Below, in pieces: positions 23,886 through 30,228 of a stretch of 30,228 nt of DNA. Origin of the DNA: Trebonia sp. (GTDB lineage Bacteria; Actinomycetota; Actinomycetes; Streptosporangiales; Streptosporangiaceae); NCBI GenBank assembly GCA_030038035.1, contig JASHPP010000007.1, positions 1 to 30,228 of the forward strand. The letters are read 5' to 3'. Under the pieces are notes generated by a model. That model was not told the DNA's origin and ran no database searches. It saw only the letters and a program-made list of their open reading frames with translations. Within the stretch, counting starts at the first letter, position 1. Every line of letters starts with the position of its first letter. The translations under genes and the position numbers were made by a program.

Positions 23886-24377
23886 TCATCCCGCCGGGCG
23901 CGCGGACTCGCTGATCGAGCGGCCAGCCAGATGCGCGTCGGCCACCGTTCTGCCCGACACCCCGAGCTCCTCTAGCGAGGAAATCCCCGGCCATCCGCGG
24001 CCGTTGACGTCGTACAGGTCGAGCGCCACCCCGTCCGGGGAGACCATCTTGAACTCCCAGTCCTCTCCCGGACGGATCTGGTCGCCGGGCAGCGCGACCG
24101 TCGCCCCGGAGTCGAGTGCCTTCTGGACGGTCTCAGGAACGTCGGTGACGACGAAGCCGATGTGATTGAGGCCTTCGGGGGTGTAATTGGGGAACTCCGG
24201 CCGCGTGATCTTGATAAGGGCCAGGTTCATCGTGCCGTCGCTGAGGTAGACAGCGGCCTCGCCGGTTTCCTCGACATCGATGCGCGACATTTCAGTCATG
24301 TCGAAGACGTCCTTGTAGAACTTGGCTGCCTTGCCCACATCGTCACATTTGATAGCGACGTGACGCAGCTTCCCCAT
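23886..24377 (-). CDS. VOC-family (glyoxalase/dioxygenase-fold) protein
   Basis: A protein of 163 residues with two beta-alpha-beta-beta-beta modules. The first begins KLRHVAIKCDDVGKAAKFYKDVF (H6 a possible metal ligand); the second begins GLNHIGFVVTDVPETVQKAL (His) and ends FKMVSPDGVALDLYDV. This is the vicinal-oxygen-chelate fold of glyoxalase I, methylmalonyl-CoA epimerase and ring-cleaving dioxygenases. The last ligand position, usually Glu, appears to be Asp or missing, so metal activity is uncertain. ATG 24377 is fixed by GGAGG seven bases upstream; an open frame runs on to 24455 across operator site D. It leads the VOC-SnoaL pair. Confidence 0.82.
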   Translation of the reverse strand: MGKLRHVAIKCDDVGKAAKFYKDVFDMTEMSRIDVEETGEAAVYLSDGTMNLALIKITRPEFPNYTPEGLNHIGFVVTDVPETVQKALDSGATVALPGDQIRPGEDWEFKMVSPDGVALDLYDVNGRGWPGISSLEELGVSGRTVADAHLAGRSISESARPAG

Positions 24378-24411
24378 GTCGAACCTCCGGCAGTAAGCGG
24401 CATTCCGCAAT

Positions 24412-24433
24412 ATGATACCGACGTCAATAATAG
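24412..24433 (-). promoter_or_regulatory. Operator/promoter site D (GACGTC palindrome)
   Basis: GACGTC at 24420-24425 lies 43 bases before the VOC start. On the leftward strand it reads TTGACGTC-GG-TATCAT, again with a -10-like hexamer two bases after the palindrome, as at sites A and B. AT-rich flanks stand out from the GC-rich surroundings. The upstream ACAD ends at 24452, so this is a promoter internal to a leftward gene run. Confidence 0.65.
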
Positions 24434-24451
24434 TATCTATTGGTGCAACGG

Positions 24452-25678
24452 TCAAGCCGGGCGTATGCCTGCGACCGGGTACTTCTTCAGCTCGGCCAGC
24501 CCCACCGACTTGACGTGAACCGTGTCAGGGCCGTCGGCGATCCGCAACGTCCGCGCGTACGCCCACATCTCCGCCAGCGGGGTATCGGCGCTGACTCCGG
24601 CCGCGCCGTGAACCTGGATCGCCCAGTCGATCGCCGCCACGGCAGCCCGCGGGGCGACCACTTTGATCGCCGCGATCTGAGCTTTGGCCTCGCGGGTGCC
24701 CGCCTCGTCGATGAGCCAGGCGGTGTGCAGGACGAGCAGCCTGGCCTGATCCAGCGCCATGCGATGTTCGGCCAGTTCAGCCTGGAACATGTCGTGTTCG
24801 GCGATCGGCCGGCCGAAGGGGACCCGTTCCCGCGCGCGGCAGCAGGCCAGCTTGACCGCCCGCTCACCCATCCCGATCGCGCGCATGCAGTGATGGATGC
24901 GGCCGGGACCCAGCCGGGCCTGCGCGATCGCGAAACCCGAACCTTCCTCGTGGATGAGGTTGGCGGCCGGCACGCGCACGTTGTCGAACCGGATCTCGCC
25001 GTGGCCGTGCTGGTCCAGATAGCCGAAGACGGGCAGGATGCGCACGACTTCGACGCCCGGAGTCGAGATCGGGACCAGGACCATCGACTGCTGCCTGTGC
25101 CGCGGGGCGCCGGGATCGGTCTTGCCCATCACGATGAGGATCTCGCACCGGGGATCCGCGACACCCGTGGTCCACCATTTCTGGCCGTTAATGACGTACT
25201 CGCCGCCGTCTCTGTCGATGCGCGTGGCGATGTTGTTCGCGTCCGACGAGGCGACGCCGGGCTCGGTCATCGCGAATCCCGAGCGAATGCGTCCCTGGAG
25301 AAGGGGCTCCAGCCACCGCTTCTTCTGGCCGGGACTGCCGAACATCTCCAGTACTTCCATGTTTCCCGTGTCAGGTGCCGAGCAGTTGAGCGCCTCGGGC
25401 GCGATCTCCACGGACCAGCCGGTCAGCTCGGCAAGCGTCGCGTACTCGACGTTCGTCAGGCCGGAGACAGCAGGCAGGAAGAGGTTCCACAACCCGCGGG
25501 CCCGCGCCTTGGCCTTGAGCTCCTCGACGACGGGCGGCAGTGAGTTCGGCGAATCCGTGTTCGCCAGTGCGCGGCGCTGCCCGGCGTAGACCGGCTCCGC
25601 AGGCAATACCTCGGAATCCATGAACTCGGCAAGCTCGCCGCGCAACCGTTGCGCGCGCTGCGACTGTCGGAAATCCAT
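24452..25678 (-). CDS. Acyl-CoA dehydrogenase, ACAD10/11-like
   Basis: A protein of 408 residues. It has MTEPGVASSDANNI, GQKWWTTG, and a C-terminus with ADGPDTVHVKS in place of EGT. The SSDAxN block and the GPDxVH end are features of the ACAD10/ACAD11 branch, whose members in other organisms act on 4-hydroxyacyl-CoA or long branched chains. The catalytic residue would be D385 or lie elsewhere, and I cannot settle it. ATG 25678 is fixed by GGAGGG five bases upstream; the frame remains open to 25711. It is the last gene of the leftward transporter unit, 29 bases after the small ABM-like gene. Confidence 0.88.
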   Translation of the reverse strand: MDFRQSQRAQRLRGELAEFMDSEVLPAEPVYAGQRRALANTDSPNSLPPVVEELKAKARARGLWNLFLPAVSGLTNVEYATLAELTGWSVEIAPEALNCSAPDTGNMEVLEMFGSPGQKKRWLEPLLQGRIRSGFAMTEPGVASSDANNIATRIDRDGGEYVINGQKWWTTGVADPRCEILIVMGKTDPGAPRHRQQSMVLVPISTPGVEVVRILPVFGYLDQHGHGEIRFDNVRVPAANLIHEEGSGFAIAQARLGPGRIHHCMRAIGMGERAVKLACCRARERVPFGRPIAEHDMFQAELAEHRMALDQARLLVLHTAWLIDEAGTREAKAQIAAIKVVAPRAAVAAIDWAIQVHGAAGVSADTPLAEMWAYARTLRIADGPDTVHVKSVGLAELKKYPVAGIRPA

Positions 25679-25707
25679 GAGTGCCCTCCGTGGGGACGGT
25701 AAGTTCG

Positions 25708-26070
25708 TCACGCGGAGCCCTTCGGCTCAAACTGGTCACGAATCGTGCCAATCGGTTCACCGCAACCCGAGGTGAGGACCGGTGAAAGGACGATGCGCTG
25801 ATAGGGCTCGACGCACATGGCAGCCAGGCGCTGGCCGGGCGGGTACACCAGCGGGCCTTTAGCGTGCACCGCCGCGCCCTCGTCAGAGAACTGCTCGAAC
25901 ATGTACCAGCGACCCGGTTCCGCGGGATCCCGGTACGCGGTGTACGTGTCCACCTGCCCGGTGGGGAATTCCTCGGCAGCCATCGCGTCGAATATGTCGC
26001 GCATGATTTGCTCCATTGCCGCGTCGTCCTCGGGGCGGATGCGAAACGTGAAAATGGCTCCGACTGTCAC
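25708..26070 (-). CDS. Small ABM-like dimeric alpha/beta-barrel protein
   Basis: A protein of 120 residues. MTVGAIFTFRIRPEDDAAMEQ and the later RWYMFEQFSDEGAAVHAKG follow the antibiotic-biosynthesis-monooxygenase (ABM/YgiN-like) ferredoxin-fold pattern, including the strand with Y/F-E-Q and the helix ending in H-A-K. These proteins act as cofactor-free monooxygenases, heme-degrading enzymes or accessory dimers. The GTG start overlaps the livF stop by GTGA, so it is coupled to the transporter. A function in processing the imported compound is possible but unproved. The frame is open far upstream inside livF; only this part is coding. Confidence 0.7.
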   Translation of the reverse strand: MTVGAIFTFRIRPEDDAAMEQIMRDIFDAMAAEEFPTGQVDTYTAYRDPAEPGRWYMFEQFSDEGAAVHAKGPLVYPPGQRLAAMCVEPYQRIVLSPVLTSGCGEPIGTIRDQFEPKGSA

Positions 26071-26867
26071 CGGGGTCCCTCCAGAAATCGTGGCGTCTTG
26101 TGATCGGGCGGGTGGGCCAGCGCCAGGCCCCGGTGGCCCAGTTGGGCGGAGGTCTCGGGTGTCTGCCCGAGGTACTCGCTCAGCACCACGCTGCCCTTGA
26201 GCTCCGATGCCGAGCCAGCATAGACGATCTGGCCCTTCTTGATCAGGTAGCAGCGATCGGCCATGGCCAGCGCGCGATCGACGTACTGCTCGACCACGAG
26301 AAGAGCGATACCGCCCTGGGCGAGGGTGCGCAGCGCGTCGAAGATCACGTCCACGACGATCGGAGCGAGCCCCATGGACACTTCGTCGACGAGCACGATG
26401 GCGGGCTCGGCGAGGACGGTGCGCGAGAGCGCGAGCATTTGCTGCTCGCCGCCTGACAACGTGCCCGCGAGCTGCTTTTGCCGATCCTTGAGGAACGGGA
26501 ATGCCGCGAACACGGCGTCCATTCGCTGCCCGCGCACCCAACTGGGGGTACACATCCGCAGGTTCTCTTTGACCGAAAGGTTGCGGAAGATGCCTCGCCC
26601 TTCGGGAATGAGGCACAGCCCGCGGCGCGCCCGCTCACTGGGTGAGGCCTTGGTGACAGTCGCGCCGGCTATCCGCACCTCGCCCGACTGGACGCGGATC
26701 AGCCCCGAGGCGGCCCGGAGCAGTGAGGTCTTGCCTGCCCCGTTCGGGCCGAGCAGCGCGACGACCTCACCCGGCCCGACGGACAGGTCCACCTCGCGCA
26801 GGACCGTCACAGCGCCATAGCCGCTGACGACGCCGCTGAGTTCGAGAACCGGCACGGTCGCGCTCAT
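26067..26867 (-). CDS. livF: Branched-chain-amino-acid-type ABC transporter ATPase LivF
   Basis: A protein of 266 residues. Walker A is GPNGAGKT (40-47), the signature LSGGEQ (137-142) and Walker B IVLVDE (157-162), followed by VSMGLAP and VVEQYV with Gln-Tyr as in LivF. It is the second nucleotide-binding subunit of a HAAT/Liv-type importer. The ATG overlaps the fused LivHMG stop (ATGA). The C-terminus has about 30 extra residues (ETSAQLGHRGLALAHPPDH and beyond) past the usual LivF end. In catabolic islands these transporters often carry aromatic or aliphatic acids rather than leucine, which is the reading I favour. Confidence 0.92.
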   Translation of the reverse strand: MSATVPVLELSGVVSGYGAVTVLREVDLSVGPGEVVALLGPNGAGKTSLLRAASGLIRVQSGEVRIAGATVTKASPSERARRGLCLIPEGRGIFRNLSVKENLRMCTPSWVRGQRMDAVFAAFPFLKDRQKQLAGTLSGGEQQMLALSRTVLAEPAIVLVDEVSMGLAPIVVDVIFDALRTLAQGGIALLVVEQYVDRALAMADRCYLIKKGQIVYAGSASELKGSVVLSEYLGQTPETSAQLGHRGLALAHPPDHKTPRFLEGPR

Positions 26868-29611
26868 TTGGGCTCGCCCCCAAGCGGCACGCCGACGCGT
26901 TCCCCGACCGGAGCGAGCCCGCCGACGGCGGATCCTAGATACGCCGCGCGGACCAGCGGCGACGCGGCTACCTCCGAGGGTGAGCCCTCGAACACGAGCT
27001 TGCCGAAATCGAGCACGTACACCCGCTCGCACACGCTCATGACAAGCGACATGTCGTGCTCCACGAGTAGCACGCCGACTCCCCGGTCGCGCACTGCATT
27101 GCGCAGGACTTCGCCGAACATGCGCGTCTCGTTGCCGTCCAGGCCTGACGACGGCTCGTCGAGCAGCAGCATGGTGAACGGTCCGGCCAGGCAGCGCGCG
27201 AATTCGACCAGCCGGCGCTGTCCGGTCGATAGCCCGCCGACGGAATTCTGGGCGAGGTGAGTGATCTCGCACGCCTGCATGGCCGCCCAAGCGGCGGCAC
27301 GGGTCTGGGTCTTCTCGCGACCGACGCTGAACAGGTGCCGTAGCGGGTTCCAGCCCGCGCAGGCCGCCTCCCGGCCGAGGCTGACGTTCTCCAGCACGGT
27401 GAGCGAGTCGTACAACTGCATCTGCTGGAAAGTGCGGCCAAGCCCGAACCTGGCCCGCGTCGGCGGTGAACTGCCGGTTATTGAACGGCCATGCAACTCG
27501 ACCTGGCCGCTGCCCGGCGAGTTGAGGCCGCAGATGGCGTCGAAGGCGGTGGTCTTGCCCGCGCCGTTCGGGCCGATGAGACCGGTGATCTTTCCGGCAG
27601 GCGCCTGCAAAGCGAGACCGTCGAGCGCCACCAAGCCGCCAAACTGCACGCGCAGCCCGCGCACCTGCAACCCGGCCGACTGCGCGGGAACCGGCGTCCG
27701 GATGACACCCATCTCCTCGTCGCTCGGCCGTACCTCCCGTTTCCGCTTCGACCCCAGCAGACGTCCGAGCGCCTCGCAGTAGTCGACGAACCACTGCGGG
27801 GCGTGCCGTTCGGCGGGCTGGAAGGCCAGCGAGATCGCGAAGACACCGAAGAGAATCTGCAGGTAGTAGTCGACATTCGTGCCCTGCACGTAGGCAGGGA
27901 TGAGGATGACGAACATGGCCTGCACCAGCGCGTACCAGGGCGCGCCGCCGACAGCGAGGAGAACAAGCGCGAGGTACAGCAGCGACTGCGTCGGCGTGAA
28001 TGAGGTCCCGTCCACCACGTTGATCGACACGCCGAACAGCGCCCCGGCGATGGCGGCCAGGAATGCGCAGACGCAGAACACCAGGATCTGGGTGGTGATC
28101 ACGCTGGTGCCGCCCATCGACAGCGCCCGTGGCGAGTCACCCAGCGCGCGCAGCAGGCGTCCCAGCCGGCCGTTGAGGATAAGCAGGACGGCTATCGTGA
28201 GTACCACCGTGATCGCGAGCGTCACGTAGTAGTAGCCGGTGTCGGAGCCGACCGCCAGCCAACTCAGATACGGCGCGGGCATCGTCGCGCCTTGACCGCT
28301 TGCTCCGAACATCCAGCTGGTGTTGTAGAACATGTCCGCGAGCAGCGTGCCGAATCCGAACGTCGCCAGGGCGAGGTAAAGACCCGACAGCCTGATCGCG
28401 GGAGTCGCGATCACGGCGCCGACCGGGACGGCGATCAGGCCCGCGATCAGCAGGGCGAGCAGCCAGGGCACGCCGGCCGTCACGGTGAGCTTCGAGAACG
28501 CCGCCGCGCCGATCGCCGCGAAGCCAGCCGTGGCCAGCGATACCTGACCAGACGTCTTGACGAGCAGCCCCAGAGACAAGAACAGCACCGTGGTGGCCGA
28601 TACGGCCGTCCACTGGCCGATGTTGACGCCGGCGAACCGGGGAACGAGGAGGAGCCCGGCGAGCACGACCGCGCCGAAGAGCAGCTGCACGCGCAGCGGT
28701 GCGCGCCAGCTCGGCGAAGGCAGCGGGATGCTCTGCATGCGGGTACTCAGGCGACGGCGGGGCAGCACGAGCAGGATCACGAACAAAACGAGAAATGGCA
28801 GGTTCGCGGGCAGGCTGGCGAGGATGCCTTCAGACGGAACGTACTTGGTAAGCACCGAGGCGGCCACGCCGATCGCCAGGCCGCCCGCATAGGTCAGCGG
28901 CAGGCTGGAAAACGCCCCTATCGCCGCCGCGGCGAACGCCTGGGCCACAAGGCCTGTCATGACGACCGGGTCCAGGGTCACGTCCTGGGCGAGGAGGATG
29001 CCCGACATCAGGGCGAAAACCGAGCCTATGATCCACGCCCACCGGCGAACCGTGCGCGGCTTCGTTCCTGCGATGTCCAGCAGGTTGGGATCATCCACAA
29101 CGGCCCGCATCGCGATGCCGAGACGGGCCGTCCGGAAGAAGACATAAAGTCCGAGAGTGGCGGCGAGCCCGATAACCGTGACGATGATCTGGTTGAGGGT
29201 GACGTAGGCGCCGAAGATTTCGTACGAGGTGGATGGCAGGAATGTCGGGAACGTGAGCGAGTCGTTGCCGTAGAAGACCTCGAAGATGCCCTGGATAAAC
29301 AGCACCAGGCCGATCGTCGCCACGATGCGTATGGCAAGTGCCTGGCGCGCGAGTTCGCGCGCGAGGATCTCGAATCCGACACCAAGGACGAAGCCCAGCA
29401 GGACGACTGCCGCCAGCCCGGCGACGGGCCATGGTACGCCGTGTTCGACGTTCAGGATATAGAAGACGTAGGCGGCCAGGGTGCCGACCGCGCCGAACGC
29501 GAAATTGAACACGCCGGACGTCTTGTAGGTCACCACCAGGCCGACGCCAGCCATGCCGTAGACCGAGCCTGACGTCAGGCCAAGGATGATATAGGGCAGG
29601 ATTACGGACAT
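26864..29611 (-). CDS. Fused Liv-type permease-permease-ATPase (LivH-LivM-LivG)
   Basis: One open frame of 915 residues with no stop. Residues 1-290 are LivH-like (ILGLTSGSVYGMAGVGLVVTY, multiple helices). About 310-620 is LivM-like (LGLLVKTSGQVSLATAGFAAIGA; LYLALATFGFGTLLADMFY). A charged linker (SKRKREVRPSDEEM) leads to a LivG ATPase with Walker A GPNGAGKT at 680-687, signature LSTGQ at 794-798, LLLDEPSSGL and VEHDM. Normally these are three genes. The fusion fixes one copy each of two membrane parts and one ATPase; LivF is the separate partner. No periplasmic binding protein is in the window. The start ATG is at 29611, and the NTF2-like gene ends 54 bases before it. Confidence 0.9.
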   Translation of the reverse strand: MSVILPYIILGLTSGSVYGMAGVGLVVTYKTSGVFNFAFGAVGTLAAYVFYILNVEHGVPWPVAGLAAVVLLGFVLGVGFEILARELARQALAIRIVATIGLVLFIQGIFEVFYGNDSLTFPTFLPSTSYEIFGAYVTLNQIIVTVIGLAATLGLYVFFRTARLGIAMRAVVDDPNLLDIAGTKPRTVRRWAWIIGSVFALMSGILLAQDVTLDPVVMTGLVAQAFAAAAIGAFSSLPLTYAGGLAIGVAASVLTKYVPSEGILASLPANLPFLVLFVILLVLPRRRLSTRMQSIPLPSPSWRAPLRVQLLFGAVVLAGLLLVPRFAGVNIGQWTAVSATTVLFLSLGLLVKTSGQVSLATAGFAAIGAAAFSKLTVTAGVPWLLALLIAGLIAVPVGAVIATPAIRLSGLYLALATFGFGTLLADMFYNTSWMFGASGQGATMPAPYLSWLAVGSDTGYYYVTLAITVVLTIAVLLILNGRLGRLLRALGDSPRALSMGGTSVITTQILVFCVCAFLAAIAGALFGVSINVVDGTSFTPTQSLLYLALVLLAVGGAPWYALVQAMFVILIPAYVQGTNVDYYLQILFGVFAISLAFQPAERHAPQWFVDYCEALGRLLGSKRKREVRPSDEEMGVIRTPVPAQSAGLQVRGLRVQFGGLVALDGLALQAPAGKITGLIGPNGAGKTTAFDAICGLNSPGSGQVELHGRSITGSSPPTRARFGLGRTFQQMQLYDSLTVLENVSLGREAACAGWNPLRHLFSVGREKTQTRAAAWAAMQACEITHLAQNSVGGLSTGQRRLVEFARCLAGPFTMLLLDEPSSGLDGNETRMFGEVLRNAVRDRGVGVLLVEHDMSLVMSVCERVYVLDFGKLVFEGSPSEVAASPLVRAAYLGSAVGGLAPVGERVGVPLGGEPK

Positions 29612-29665
29612 CTTTCGCCGTCCTCGATCGGATTGTCTGCCCGGTCCGCCGGCACGCGCGGAAGG

Positions 29666-30214
29666 TCACGCAACGTCGGTCTTCTCGAAGCCGCTGTCCA
29701 GGAAGTCCGGCCGGTCCTCGGTCACCACAATGGCCTGCACCGGGATCGTCACGGTCAGCCTCAGCCGGATCGTCCGCAGCTTCCAGCCCTGCCCGGTGCG
29801 GACGAAATCGTTGTTGTAGATGCCCATGTTCATCACCGGCTCACCGCGCATCACCAGCATCGCGATGGCCTCCGAGCGCTGGGTGGCGACATCCCCGTCG
29901 ACCTTGGTCACGTGGTTGAACGTCATCTGGAACGCCCGCGGGATCAGCGACCCGTCACCGGCGAACTTCTCCAGGTAGGCCCGCAGCTCGGCCTTGCCGT
30001 GCGGCACCGCGCGCGCCGTCACCGACCCGGCATCGATGCTGCCGTCCTCGGAGAACAGCTCGACCAGCTCGTCCACCTTGTGCGTCCGGATCCCGTCATA
30101 GCCGCCGTTGCACCCCATGTGCCACGCCGACATCACATCCTCGATAGCCTGGATGTCCTCGATGACCTGCACACGCCGCTCGACAGCCGCCAGCCGATCT
30201 TCCACACTCGTCAT
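29666..30214 (-). CDS. NTF2-like (SnoaL-type) protein
   Basis: A protein of 182 residues. A coiled N-terminal helix (VEDRLAAVERRVQVIEDIQ) precedes IEDVMSAWHMGCNGGYDG and the NTF2 core with ELVELFSEDGSID, FNHVTKVDGDVA and WKLRTIRLRLTV. It is a SnoaL_4-like protein of unknown activity. ATG 30214 lies 14 bases from the window edge; AGGA at the very end could be its ribosome site. It precedes the transporter on the same strand and may be the first gene of that unit, or the unit may begin outside the window. Confidence 0.8.
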   Translation of the reverse strand: MTSVEDRLAAVERRVQVIEDIQAIEDVMSAWHMGCNGGYDGIRTHKVDELVELFSEDGSIDAGSVTARAVPHGKAELRAYLEKFAGDGSLIPRAFQMTFNHVTKVDGDVATQRSEAIAMLVMRGEPVMNMGIYNNDFVRTGQGWKLRTIRLRLTVTIPVQAIVVTEDRPDFLDSGFEKTDVA

Positions 30215-30228
30215 CCCGTGAATGTCCT

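Noticed and set aside
28292..29572. Long rightward open frame (426 codons) opposite the Liv fusion gene
   Set aside because: It is antisense to clear membrane and transport sequence, is extremely rich in Arg, Gln, Asp and Gly, and has no recognisable motif. Such frames are common in high-GC DNA.
1..30228. tRNA, rRNA, CRISPR, insertion sequence or integrase
   Set aside because: No cloverleaf-like segment, regular spaced repeats, transposase-like frame or attachment-site duplication was seen on reading.

Overview
The window is very GC-rich and uses GTG starts freely. It carries an F420-type luciferase-like oxidoreductase, a stand-alone RsbW-like ATPase and many FadE/FadA-type enzymes. This points to a high-GC actinobacterium, probably a soil or filamentous lineage (inference from gene style, not a species call). 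I see no tRNA, rRNA, CRISPR array, insertion sequence or integrase.

Left flank (1-3529, rightward): the last codons of a respiratory nitrate reductase gamma subunit (narI), a TDT/SLAC1-like membrane transporter, a 2-oxoglutarate/Fe(II) oxygenase, a 352-bp gap holding a perfect inverted repeat, and a lone short-chain dehydrogenase (SDR). These look like ordinary flanking genes.

From about 3668 to the right edge lies one large catabolic island. Leftward from 8104: two acyl-CoA dehydrogenases (ACADs), an SDR and an amidohydrolase, all overlapping. Rightward from 8244: a P450cam-like cytochrome P450, a beta-hydroxyacid-type dehydrogenase and an NTF2-like protein. Leftward from 12842: a molybdopterin oxidoreductase. 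Rightward from 12993: an unknown His-rich protein. Leftward from 19928: LLM oxidoreductase, FabG-like SDR, CitE-like CoA lyase, MaoC hydratase, ACAD and thiolase, followed by an anti-sigma-type ATPase. Rightward from 20098: ACAD, thiolase and a TetR regulator. Leftward from 24377: a VOC protein and an NTF2-like protein. Leftward from 30214: an NTF2-like protein, a fused LivH-LivM-LivG transporter, LivF, an ABM-like small protein and an ACAD10/11-like ACAD.

The most striking signal is non-coding. Five AT-rich intergenic islands, at about 8190, 12901, 19965, 22672 and 24422, each carry a GACGTC-centred palindrome (roughly YYGACGTCRR). They sit in the promoters of the divergent or leading genes, including that of the TetR gene. 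I read this as one TetR-controlled regulon of about 18 genes. Its parts would import a hydrophobic or branched carboxylic substrate (Liv transporter), oxygenate it (P450cam-like P450, Mo enzyme, LLM) and cleave it by a beta-oxidation route that uses MaoC and a CitE-type lyase rather than crotonase. The substrate cannot be named from sequence; the P450cam-like features and paired ACADs hint at a cyclic terpenoid- or steroid-like skeleton. No acyl-CoA ligase, crotonase, ferredoxin or substrate-binding protein is present, so the system must extend beyond the window or borrow these parts.
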